A stretch of 6,234 nucleotides of DNA, from NCBI GenBank assembly GCA_030646595.1, contig JAUSKS010000110.1:1-6234 (forward strand), in the 5' to 3' direction. The DNA is from Gallionellaceae bacterium (lineage in GTDB: Bacteria > Pseudomonadota > Gammaproteobacteria > Burkholderiales > Gallionellaceae). Within the stretch, counting starts at the first letter, position 1. Each line of letters begins with the position of its first letter. This document shows positions 1 through 5,864 of the stretch, piece by piece. The position numbers were made by a program, and so were the translations under genes. Below the pieces are notes generated by a model that was not told where the DNA came from, did not search any database, and saw only the letters and a program-made list of their open reading frames with translations.

Positions 1-93
1 GAGCGTCGCGAACGCCATGACAACTGGTAATTTTGAATCCACTCGTCATTCCACCAAGCATTCCACCAGACCTGCGTAAATGTTGCGCGACTT

Positions 94-675
94 ATGACCT
101 ACAAAGAATTTTTAAGCGCGGTCGCAATCGCGCTCACCTTAATCGCGTTTTACCCCTACATATATTCTATCGTGCAGGGAAAAACAAAGCCTCATGTATT
201 TTCCTGGGTGATCTGGGGTTCAACCACATTCGTGGTTTTTATGGCACAGCTTGAAGATCACGGTGGCGTCGGCGCATGGCCTATCGGCGTTTCAGGAATA
301 ATTACAATAGGCGTAGCGATCGTGGCCTATCTAAAACGGGCGGATATTACGATCACCCCAACCGACTGGGTATTTTTTATCGCGGCAATGTCTTCTTTGC
401 CGCTTTGGTACTTCACCTCGGATCCATTATGGGCTGTAGTCATACTGACAATAGTAGATGTTTTCGGGTTTGGGCCTACGCTCAGAAAAGCATATAGTTA
501 CCCGTTCGAGGAGCAATTGATGTTTTTCGCGCTCTTCGCGGCGCGTAATGTGATCGTCATTTTTGCACTGGAAAATTACTCACTGACCACCGTTTTATTT
601 CCGGCAACAATAGCAACAGCATGTCTGCTGTTAATGATAATGGTAAGGTATCGCAGACAGGCGCTATCCTCCTGA
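94..675 (+). CDS. Integral membrane protein with two PQ-loop-like halves (SWEET-like fold?), function unknown
   Basis: This 193-residue protein is almost entirely hydrophobic. By eye I count seven membrane segments, near residues 5-25, 35-53, 60-80, 90-106, 111-130, 138-158 and 163-185, with a positively charged C-terminus (RYRRQ). Two stretches look like diverged copies of one unit: FYPYIYSIVQGKTKPHVFSW at 19-38, and FGFGPTLRKAYSYPFEE at 124-140. Each has aromatics and a proline, then basic residues, then the next helix, as in PQ-loop repeats. Seven helices in a 3+1+3 arrangement would fit the PQ-loop/SWEET transporter fold. That is an inference from pattern, not a recognised family match, and no substrate can be named. 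The ATG at 94 has no clear Shine-Dalgarno. I prefer it because it begins just before the first helix. The gene ends 19 bases before the next one, so the two may be cotranscribed. Its base composition looks more AT-rich than map and glnD. Confidence 0.8.
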   Translation: MTYKEFLSAVAIALTLIAFYPYIYSIVQGKTKPHVFSWVIWGSTTFVVFMAQLEDHGGVGAWPIGVSGIITIGVAIVAYLKRADITITPTDWVFFIAAMSSLPLWYFTSDPLWAVVILTIVDVFGFGPTLRKAYSYPFEEQLMFFALFAARNVIVIFALENYSLTTVLFPATIATACLLLMIMVRYRRQALSS

Positions 676-694
676 GCGTTACTTGAAAAAACAA

Positions 695-1300
695 ATGACA
701 CACACCGTTGGTATTTTTGTATTTGACGAAGTGGAAGTCCTAGACTTCGCCGGGCCGTATGAAGTTTTCACGACCGCCTCCCGCCTGCATGCGCGCAGCC
801 ATGTCGCCGATCAGCCGCTGTTTAGCGTTTTTACAATAGGCCGCACCGCCTCGTCTTTACGAGCTCGTGCCGGGCTAAAGGTGTTCCCGGACTATAATTT
901 TTCCACTCACCCTGCGATAGATGTTCTGCTTATCCCCGGCGGCGTAGTCACCGCAGAGCTTGCCCGGCCAGAAGTAATACAGTGGATCGCCGCTTCATCA
1001 GCGCGCAGCAAGCTCACTGCATCCATCTGTACTGGCGCTTTTCTGCTGGCACAGGCTGGGTTGCTGGATGGAAAACTAGCGACCACGCACTGGGAAGATA
1101 TAGACGACTTGCAATCCCTGTTCCCCACCGTAAAGGTACAAACCAATCAGCGCTGGATAGATGAAGGCCGTATCGTGACCTCTGCCGGTATCTCCGCAGG
1201 CATAGACATGTCGTTGCATCTGGTCGAAAGGCTGGCTGGACGTGACTTGGCCACTCGTACTGCGCGCCAAATGGAGTTTGACTGGGCTGAAAATACCTGA
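695..1300 (+). CDS. DJ-1/PfpI family protein (isonitrile hydratase-like, GATase1 fold)
   Basis: This is a 201-residue protein of the DJ-1/PfpI superfamily, in the branch related to isonitrile hydratase InhA and the N-terminal domains of some AraC regulators. The N-terminus VGIFVFDEVEVLDFAGPYEV has the early acidic residue (Asp17) of this branch. PGG (81-83) follows a beta strand, and the nucleophile elbow SICTGAFLLAQAGLLDG puts the catalytic-type cysteine at 112. A histidine follows in ATTHW (His132), and TSAGISAGIDMSLHLVE is the usual late motif. There is no C-terminal AraC helix-turn-helix, so this is the stand-alone form and probably a cytosolic enzyme. The substrate cannot be told from sequence. 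I chose the ATG at 695 because families of this type begin a few residues before the first strand. A TTG at 683, with a weak GAG at 674-676, would add four residues. The gene follows the membrane-protein gene by 19 bases, and the two may form a pair. Confidence 0.88.
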   Translation: MTHTVGIFVFDEVEVLDFAGPYEVFTTASRLHARSHVADQPLFSVFTIGRTASSLRARAGLKVFPDYNFSTHPAIDVLLIPGGVVTAELARPEVIQWIAASSARSKLTASICTGAFLLAQAGLLDGKLATTHWEDIDDLQSLFPTVKVQTNQRWIDEGRIVTSAGISAGIDMSLHLVERLAGRDLATRTARQMEFDWAENT

Positions 1301-1303
1301 GCG

Positions 1304-1328
1304 ACATGCCTGGCTAGGCCGCGCATGT
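1304..1328 (+). repeat. Small inverted repeat after the DJ-1/PfpI gene
   Basis: ACATGC (1304-1309) and GCATGT (1323-1328) form a 6-bp stem around a 13-base loop, starting three bases after the stop codon. An alternative inner hairpin, GCCT-GGCT-AGGC (1308-1319), is possible. No T-tract follows, so as an intrinsic terminator it would be weak. It may be chance. Confidence 0.3.
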
Positions 1329-1383
1329 TGTGCTGGCCGCCGCTATCCACTATGCTTGCTGTTTATTATTTAACCAAACAATT

Positions 1384-2175
1384 ATGTGTGTCAGTATCAA
1401 AACTTCGCAGGAAATCGAAAAAATGCGTATCGCTGGCCGTCTGGCCAGTGAAGTGCTGGATTACATCACGCCGTTTGTAAAAGGCGGTGTTACCACGGGT
1501 GAGCTGGACAAGCTGTGCCACGACTATATGGTGAATGTGCAGCAAACCATACCGGCCCCGCTCAATTATGCGCCGCCGGGACACACGCCTTATCCCAAGT
1601 CCATTTGCACTTCCATCAATCATCAGGTGTGCCACGGCGTGCCGGGCGATAAAAAACTGAAGAATGGCGATATTGTGAATATTGATGTCACCACCATCAA
1701 ACACGGTTACCACGGCGATACCAGCCGCATGTTCTATGTGGGCGAGCCTTCCATCCAGGCACGGCGCTTGTGCGACACCACCTATCTCGCCATGTGGCGC
1801 GGCATCCGCATGGTCAAGCCTGGCATCCAGTTGGGTGATATTGGTTATGCTATCCAAAATTTTGTGGAGGAACTGGGCTACAGCGTAGTACGCGAATTTT
1901 GCGGCCATGGCATCGGCAAAGCATTTCATGAAGAACCGCAGATATTGCACTACGGCAAACCCAGGACCGGCATGAAGCTGGAAGCCGGCATGATTTTTAC
2001 CATCGAGCCGATGATCAATGCCGGCAAGGCAGCTATCAGCCAACTGGGAGACGGCTGGACCATCGTCACCAAAGATCATAGTCTCTCGGCCCAATGGGAA
2101 CATACGGTGCTGGTCACTGAGCAGGGCTTTGAAGTGCTGACTGTTTCTGCTGGCTCGCCCCCTCCTCCTGTATAA
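1384..2175 (+). CDS. map: Type I methionine aminopeptidase
   Basis: Map removes the initiator methionine from nascent proteins in the cytosol when the second residue is small. At 263 residues it is close to E. coli Map in length and reads through the same blocks: SIKTSQEIEKMRIAGRLA at the N-terminus, CHGVPGDKKLKNGDIVNIDV, YHGDTSRMF, CGHGIGKAFHEEP, FTIEPM and SLSAQWEHT. All five metal ligands are present: Asp101, Asp112, His175, Glu208 and Glu239. The substrate-binding histidine is His84. The loop before PKSICTSINH is longer than in E. coli (NYAPPGHTPYPKS), as in beta-proteobacterial homologues. The ATG at 1384 gives the family start (MCVSIKT). A GTG at 1330 would add 18 unrelated residues. 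No good Shine-Dalgarno precedes 1384. The C-terminus ends in a proline run (SPPPPV). The stop codon abuts the left end of the repeat element that separates map from glnD, which lies downstream in the same direction. Confidence 0.98.
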   Translation: MCVSIKTSQEIEKMRIAGRLASEVLDYITPFVKGGVTTGELDKLCHDYMVNVQQTIPAPLNYAPPGHTPYPKSICTSINHQVCHGVPGDKKLKNGDIVNIDVTTIKHGYHGDTSRMFYVGEPSIQARRLCDTTYLAMWRGIRMVKPGIQLGDIGYAIQNFVEELGYSVVREFCGHGIGKAFHEEPQILHYGKPRTGMKLEAGMIFTIEPMINAGKAAISQLGDGWTIVTKDHSLSAQWEHTVLVTEQGFEVLTVSAGSPPPPV

Positions 2176-2193
2176 ACTTAAACCGCAATTCAA

Positions 2194-2221
2194 GCCACAG
2201 AGATCACAGAGGACACAGAGA
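2194..2221 (+). repeat. Left arm of inverted repeat: three CACAGAG heptamers
   Basis: CACAGAG occurs at 2196-2202, 2205-2211 and 2214-2220, with two-base spacers AT and GA. The arm starts GCC. It pairs with 2362-2389 with only three mismatches. Confidence 0.8.
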
Positions 2222-2300
2222 TGATGCGGGTTTCATACATTTTTAATGTTTATCCGATGAGCGAGGAAGTCAGTAATGACAACCCATTGTTTTTGGTTAC

Positions 2301-2325
2301 GACCAACCTGACCAACCTAAAGGTT
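2301..2325 (+). repeat. Tandem 9-bp duplication with complementary AGGTT
   Basis: GACCAACCT is repeated head to tail at 2301-2309 and 2310-2318, and AGGTT follows at 2321-2325. TTGGT at 2293-2297 can pair with ACCAA of the first copy around a TACG loop. AGGTT can pair with AACCT of either copy. This allows alternative small hairpins in the glnD leader RNA. Confidence 0.6.
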
Positions 2326-2361
2326 AGCCTCCTCCGCAATAAACCGTTACACGGTGTATTG

Positions 2362-2389
2362 TCTCTGTGAACTCTGTGCTCTCTGTGGC
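2362..2389 (-). repeat. Right arm of inverted repeat: three CTCTGTG heptamers
   Basis: CTCTGTG, the complement of CACAGAG, occurs at 2363-2369, 2372-2378 and 2381-2387, again with 9-bp spacing. The arm is the inverted partner of 2194-2221 and ends only about 23 bases before the glnD start. Confidence 0.8.
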
Positions 2390-2404
2390 CAATTGCTTTT
2401 TTCC

Positions 2405-2408
2405 AGGG
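2405..2408 (+). promoter_or_regulatory. Candidate ribosome binding site of glnD
   Basis: AGGG lies four bases before the TTG at 2413 and ten bases before an in-frame GTG at 2419. There is no in-frame ATG nearby, so one of these two non-ATG codons must start glnD. The spacing does not decide between them. Confidence 0.45.
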
Positions 2409-2412
2409 TAAA

Positions 2413-4956
2413 TTGACCGTGCATAGCACTGCTGAAATCCGGTCGAGCTTGCAGGCGGCGCGCGCGGCATTGCAACAGCAATATGAACGCTACCCGCAAC
2501 CTGCACGCTTGCTGCATGCGCATGCCCAAGCAGTAGATCAGCATTTATGTGCCGTATGGCAATTGCTGGTCATGCCGCCGCAACTCGCGTTGGTCGCAGT
2601 GGGCGGCTATGGCCGGGGCGAACTCTATCCCAAATCGGATATTGATCTGTTGATACTGTTAAGCACAGAACCCGACCCGGCCTTGGAACAGCGCTTGCAG
2701 GAATGGGTGAGTCTGCTCTGGGACATAGGCCTGGAAGTAGGACACAGCATACGCACCGTGGCGCAATGCGTGGCGGAATCTGCAGATGTAACGGTGCAAA
2801 CCAATCTGCTGGAAGCGCGTTTGATTACTGGTGCCGCGCCCTTGTTTGCAGCCATGCGCAATGCGCTGACCGAACATCTGGATCATCGCGCTTTCTATCA
2901 AGTCAAACAGAAAGAGCAGGCACAGCGGCATGCGCGCTTTCTGGATGCCGATTACAACCTCGAACCCAATCTGAAAGAAAGCCCGGGCGGGCTGCGCGAT
3001 TTGCACAGCGTGTTATGGATCAGCCGCGCCTGCAATCTGGGCAACAGTTGGGCTGAATTGGCGCAGGCAGAAATGATTACGACGGCGGAAGCGCGCGCCA
3101 TTGCGCGGCATGAAGCCCTGCTGCAAAACCTGCGCATCCGCCTGCATTACCTGGCCGGACGGCGCGAAGACCGCTTGTTATTTGATTACCAGACAGCCTT
3201 GGCCGAACAGATGCACATCGCTGCCACAACGGCACGGCGGGCCAGTGAACACCTGATGCAGCACTATTACCGTACCAAGCAGGCTGTGCAGCTGCTTAAT
3301 GCAGTGTTGCTGCAAAACATGCAGGCGCGCCTGATGCCGGAGTCTCACACAACACAAATACTGAATGCGCATTTCATCACACGTGGTGATCTGCTGGAAG
3401 CGCGTGATGAGCTGTTGTTTGAACGCGAACCCTCTACCATTCTAGAAAGTTTTTTGTTGTTGCAACAACAACCGCAACTGGCCGGATTTTCTGCGCCGAC
3501 TTTACGCGCCTTATGGCGCGCACACCCCAAAATAGACCCGGCCTTCCGCCGCGATCCGCACAATCGCGCGCTGTTCATGACCATTCTGCGCCAACCACGC
3601 GGCCTCACCCATGCTCTGCGGCGCATGAATCAAATTGGCATCCTGGGTCGCTATCTGCCCGCGTTTGGCCGCATTGTCGGGCAAATGCAGCATGACTTGT
3701 TCCATGTCTATACCGTGGATGAACACATCCTCATGGTGGTGCGCAACCTGCGCCGTTTCATGCTTGCGGAATATGAGCATGAGTATCCACTATGCAGCAA
3801 ACTGATCAAGGATTTCGCCCGACCCGAAGTGCTGTATATCGCTGGCCTGTTTCACGACATCGCCAAAGGCCGTGGTGGTGATCATTCTAAACTGGGGCGC
3901 GCAGATGCCACCCGATTCTGCAAGCAGCATGGCTTAACGAGCGAAGATACCGAACTGGTGGTGTGGCTGGTAGAACATCATCTGAGCATGTCGGCCACCG
4001 CCCAAAAACAGGATCTGTCCGATCAGGACGTGATTGCCGCCTTTGCCGCGAAAATAAAAAATGACCGTTATCTGGTTGCCCTGCACTTGCTTACCGTAGC
4101 CGATATTCGCGGCACCAGCCCAAAAGTATGGAATGCCTGGAAAGGTAAATTGCTGGAAGATTTATTCTGGGCCACACGCCGCTACATGGTGGGCGGAAAA
4201 ATCGCTGATCAGATTGGCGAAATTCGCACCCGCGCGCAGGAAATGCTGCGCCTGTACGCGATCATCCCTGAGGTCTATGCCACCTTATGGGCGCAACTGG
4301 ATGCCGACTATTTTCTGCGCCACGAACCCAATGAAATCGCCTGGCATACCCGCTTGCTGGCGCACCGTGTAAACAGTGATGCGCCTATCGTCAAAGCGCG
4401 CCTGAGCCGCATCGGGGAAGGCATACAAGTGATGGTCTATACTCCGGACCGACCTTATCTGTTCGCCCGCATCTGCGGTTTTTTTGAACATCTCAGCTAC
4501 AACATCCTGCAAGCGAAAATTCATACCAGCCAGCATGGCTATGCGCTGGACAGTTTTCTGGTGATGGATGCCAACAACGGCAAGACGGCATATCGCGATG
4601 TGATGAACTATATCGAGTTTGAATTAACACGCGAACTGGCCAGTACTGTGCCTCCCACGCCACCCAAAGCAGGCCGCATCAGCCGTCAATTAAAACATTT
4701 TCCGATTACGGCGGAAGTAACCATTGCTCCGGATGAAAAGGGTAATCCCCTGCTTGCAATCACAGCAGGCGACCGCCCCGGCCTGCTGGCGCGCATCGCC
4801 TATACTCTGGCACGGCACGGCATCGAAGTGCGCAGCGCGCGTATCAATACGCTAGGCGCGCGTGCTGAAGACAGTTTCAAAATAGCAGGAGCGGGGCTAG
4901 CCGAAGTGCCAGTGGTAACGGCGCTGCGCGAAGAGTTGTTGCGGCAAATTTCCTGA
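2413..4956 (+). CDS. glnD: Bifunctional PII uridylyltransferase / uridylyl-removing enzyme
   Basis: GlnD senses glutamine. It adds UMP to PII proteins (GlnB/GlnK) when nitrogen is scarce and removes it when glutamine is plentiful, and so steers glutamine synthetase and nitrogen-regulated transcription. The 847 residues are close to full family length and hold all four domains. The nucleotidyltransferase has GGYGRGELYPKSDIDLL with Gly64-Gly65 and Asp76/Asp78, and the family block NLKESPGGLRD is at 186-196. The HD hydrolase has His481-Asp482 in AGLFHDIAKG, DHSK at 490-493, His522-His523 in VEHHLS and Asp564 in TVADIRG. Two C-terminal ACT domains lie at about 671-745 (YTPDRPYLFARI) and 780-847 (TAGDRPGLLARI). 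Nothing essential is missing. The start is non-ATG: TTG at 2413 or GTG at 2419. The first internal Met, at residue 54, is too close to the NTase motif. glnD probably continues the map transcript, but the 237-base gap filled by an inverted-repeat element is unusual. It converges on vapC. Confidence 0.98.
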   Translation: MTVHSTAEIRSSLQAARAALQQQYERYPQPARLLHAHAQAVDQHLCAVWQLLVMPPQLALVAVGGYGRGELYPKSDIDLLILLSTEPDPALEQRLQEWVSLLWDIGLEVGHSIRTVAQCVAESADVTVQTNLLEARLITGAAPLFAAMRNALTEHLDHRAFYQVKQKEQAQRHARFLDADYNLEPNLKESPGGLRDLHSVLWISRACNLGNSWAELAQAEMITTAEARAIARHEALLQNLRIRLHYLAGRREDRLLFDYQTALAEQMHIAATTARRASEHLMQHYYRTKQAVQLLNAVLLQNMQARLMPESHTTQILNAHFITRGDLLEARDELLFEREPSTILESFLLLQQQPQLAGFSAPTLRALWRAHPKIDPAFRRDPHNRALFMTILRQPRGLTHALRRMNQIGILGRYLPAFGRIVGQMQHDLFHVYTVDEHILMVVRNLRRFMLAEYEHEYPLCSKLIKDFARPEVLYIAGLFHDIAKGRGGDHSKLGRADATRFCKQHGLTSEDTELVVWLVEHHLSMSATAQKQDLSDQDVIAAFAAKIKNDRYLVALHLLTVADIRGTSPKVWNAWKGKLLEDLFWATRRYMVGGKIADQIGEIRTRAQEMLRLYAIIPEVYATLWAQLDADYFLRHEPNEIAWHTRLLAHRVNSDAPIVKARLSRIGEGIQVMVYTPDRPYLFARICGFFEHLSYNILQAKIHTSQHGYALDSFLVMDANNGKTAYRDVMNYIEFELTRELASTVPPTPPKAGRISRQLKHFPITAEVTIAPDEKGNPLLAITAGDRPGLLARIAYTLARHGIEVRSARINTLGARAEDSFKIAGAGLAEVPVVTALREELLRQIS

Positions 4957-4960
4957 TCTG

Positions 4961-5174
4961 GTTTTAAACCTAAAAAAACGCAGTTGAATTTTTATTCCAT
5001 GGTGCAAACCCTCTCCCCTAGCCGGCTTCGCCCCCCTCGCTTCGCTCTCCCCAGAGGGAGAGGGGAATAAAGTCCCTCTCCCTCTGGGAGAGGGGTTGGG
5101 GTGAGGGAACACCCGTTGCTAGCTTGCCTCAGAGCATAATTATGACCATGCAACTGCGGTTTTTAGGTTAAAAG
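4961..5174. mobile_element. MITE-like inverted-repeat element between glnD and vapC
   Basis: The ends are imperfect inverted copies. The left end (4961-4989) and the reverse complement of the right end (5146-5174) share TTTTAA, CCTAAAAA, CGCAGTTG and AT in order, with one- or two-base differences between the blocks. Between them lies a C/T- and G/A-rich core (about 5008-5105) with a strong hairpin. Cores of this kind, which translate on the - strand as peptides like PHPNPSPRGRG, are from memory a widespread intergenic repeat in proteobacteria. No open frame of note and no transposase is present. CTGAT occurs just outside both ends (4953-4957 and 5175-5179) and could be a 5-bp target duplication. 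The element fills the whole gap between the converging genes, and its right end includes the vapC stop codon. Confidence 0.6.
5050..5088. terminator. Strong G/A-C/T hairpin between converging glnD and vapC
   Basis: CCCAGAGGGAGAGGG (5050-5064) and CCCTCTCCCTCTGGG (5074-5088) are perfectly complementary, giving a 15-bp GC-rich stem with a 9-base loop (GAATAAAGT). A further CCCTCTCCC at 5009-5017 can compete for GGGAGAGGG at 5086-5094. No T-tract follows on either strand, so it is not a classic intrinsic terminator. A stem this strong between converging genes could still halt transcription or protect 3' ends in both directions. The structure is seen; the role is inferred. Confidence 0.45.
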
Positions 5175-5590
5175 CTGATAAGCACCAGCCCCTTTCGCTT
5201 CGCATTTTTCGCCAGCGTCCCGTCCAGAGTGGCCATCTGCCTTGCGCCTAATTCCAGCGCCACGGCAAGATGCAGTGCATCCCCAGCGCGCAGTCCGTGC
5301 TGGTGCAGCTTAATCATTTTCGCCGCCTGGCTGTATGCACTCCGACTTACCGGAGCAAGCCGCAGACCACCCGCCGCCAACAGGTCAAATTCCTTGTGTA
5401 CCCGTTTTGCATTGGCTTCAGATAGCTGGCCAGTGCGCAACTTGATGGAGGTGGCGCTGGAAAATTCGGTCAGCAACCAGTCACTGCTGGTCGGCACATC
5501 CTGCAGCCCGGTATACCACGCCAGCACGTCTGATGTTTTCGGCTCGACTGTCAGCAGCGCAACAATGACGCTGGTGTCCACATAGATCAT
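5168..5590 (-). CDS. vapC: PIN-domain ribonuclease toxin, VapC family
   Basis: This 140-residue protein is a single PIN domain, the metal-dependent RNase fold of VapC toxins, which cut specific RNAs (often tRNA or rRNA) when freed from their antitoxin. The acidic active-site residues are in place: Asp5 in MIYVDTS, Glu42 in LLTEFSSA, Asp104 in RAGDALHLAVA and Asp123 in TLDGTLAKNA. The length is usual for the family and the gene looks intact. Its ATG shares one base with the TGA of the upstream vapB (TGATG at 5588-5592), so translation is probably coupled and the antitoxin is made first. The RNA target cannot be told from sequence. The stop codon lies in the right end of the inverted-repeat element at 4961-5174, and the gene converges on glnD. 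Confidence 0.95.
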   Translation of the reverse strand: MIYVDTSVIVALLTVEPKTSDVLAWYTGLQDVPTSSDWLLTEFSSATSIKLRTGQLSEANAKRVHKEFDLLAAGGLRLAPVSRSAYSQAAKMIKLHQHGLRAGDALHLAVALELGARQMATLDGTLAKNAKRKGLVLISF

Positions 5591-5838
5591 CAGTAGCGCG
5601 CCTCTTGCCGCATCCGTTCCACTACCGGCTTCGTTATTGGCATGGCGGCATGAAGCTTGGTGAGGCGACTCAAAAAGGCAATCTTGTCAAAAGTCTTTTC
5701 CGGTGCCAAGGTAATTTCGCCCGCCGGGGTGATGCTGGCTTCAACACTGTCACCCTCTTGCAACCCCGCCGCCCGCGTGCATTCCATGGGCAGGCGCACC
5801 GCCAGGCTGTTACCCCATTTCGCTATCTGCAATTTCAT
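5590..5838 (-). CDS. vapB: AbrB/MazE-type antitoxin of the VapBC pair
   Basis: This 82-residue protein begins with a swapped-hairpin AbrB/MazE DNA-binding domain: MKLQIAKWGNSLAVRLPMEC at 1-20, then AAGLQEGDSVEASI and ITLAPEK, through about residue 48. The WGNSLAVRLP motif is typical of MazE-like and VapB antitoxins. The C-terminal part (about 49-82, ending VVERMRQEARY) is the region expected to wrap the toxin. As in other VapB proteins it should neutralise VapC and repress its own operon by binding an operator near the promoter. The ATG at 5838 is well supported: GGAG lies seven bases upstream. Its stop overlaps the vapC start by one base. Confidence 0.93.
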   Translation of the reverse strand: MKLQIAKWGNSLAVRLPMECTRAAGLQEGDSVEASITPAGEITLAPEKTFDKIAFLSRLTKLHAAMPITKPVVERMRQEARY

Positions 5839-5845
5839 TTTTACA

Positions 5846-5849
5846 CTCC
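5846..5849 (-). promoter_or_regulatory. Ribosome binding site of vapB
   Basis: On the - strand GGAG is followed by seven bases (TGTAAAA) and then the vapB ATG. It is the best-placed Shine-Dalgarno in the window and fixes the vapB start. Confidence 0.75.
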
Positions 5850-5853
5850 GTCT

Positions 5854-5863
5854 GTGTATACAC
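5854..5863. promoter_or_regulatory. Candidate VapB operator palindrome
   Basis: GTGTATACAC is a perfect 10-bp palindrome lying between the presumed -10 box and the vapB ribosome site. A related half, TGTATCTAC on the - strand (5863-5871), is adjacent. AbrB/MazE-type antitoxins usually repress their own promoter through such palindromes. The site is seen; binding by VapB is inferred. Confidence 0.5.
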
Positions 5864-5864
5864 G

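Larger units (their letters stand above)
2185..2396. mobile_element. MITE-like inverted-repeat element between map and glnD
   Basis: The two ends of this intergenic stretch are inverted copies. The left arm 2194-2221 matches the reverse complement of 2362-2389 at 25 of 28 positions. Outside these arms, GCAATT (2185-2190) mirrors AATTGC (2391-2396). Each arm holds three CACAGAG heptamers at 9-bp intervals. The roughly 140-bp interior is AT-richer and has no recognisable protein domain, only a 49-codon open frame. There is no transposase. The structure suggests a non-autonomous, MITE-like repeat, or a repeat able to fold as one long stem in RNA. CACAGAG-type repeats are, from memory, scattered in intergenic DNA of many bacteria. 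I see no clear target-site duplication. The element lies in the leader of glnD and may influence its expression. Confidence 0.6.

Noticed and set aside
1..30. Frame ending ERRERHDNW and a TAA, as the possible tail of an upstream gene
   Set aside because: Only nine codons are visible, and another frame is open through position 79. Nothing identifies a family.
47..70. Direct repeat CATTCCACCA at 47-56 and 59-68 upstream of the first gene
   Set aside because: Just two copies with no matching promoter or known site; likely chance or local slippage.
33..254. 73-codon + strand frame overlapping the membrane-protein gene
   Set aside because: It runs in another frame inside a better-supported gene and resembles no protein.
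1330..1383. Upstream GTG start extending Map by 18 residues
   Set aside because: The extra residues match nothing in Map proteins, and ATG 1384 gives the exact family N-terminus.
1350..1383. AT-rich stretch before map as a promoter
   Set aside because: TATTAT-like boxes are present, but I find no -35 at suitable spacing.
1366..2193. 275-codon open frame antisense to map
   Set aside because: It covers map on the other strand, has no recognisable domain, and is a by-product of map codon use.
4897..5112. - strand frame starting MFPHPNPSPRGRG
   Set aside because: This is a translation of the intergenic C/T-rich repeat, a common false gene call.
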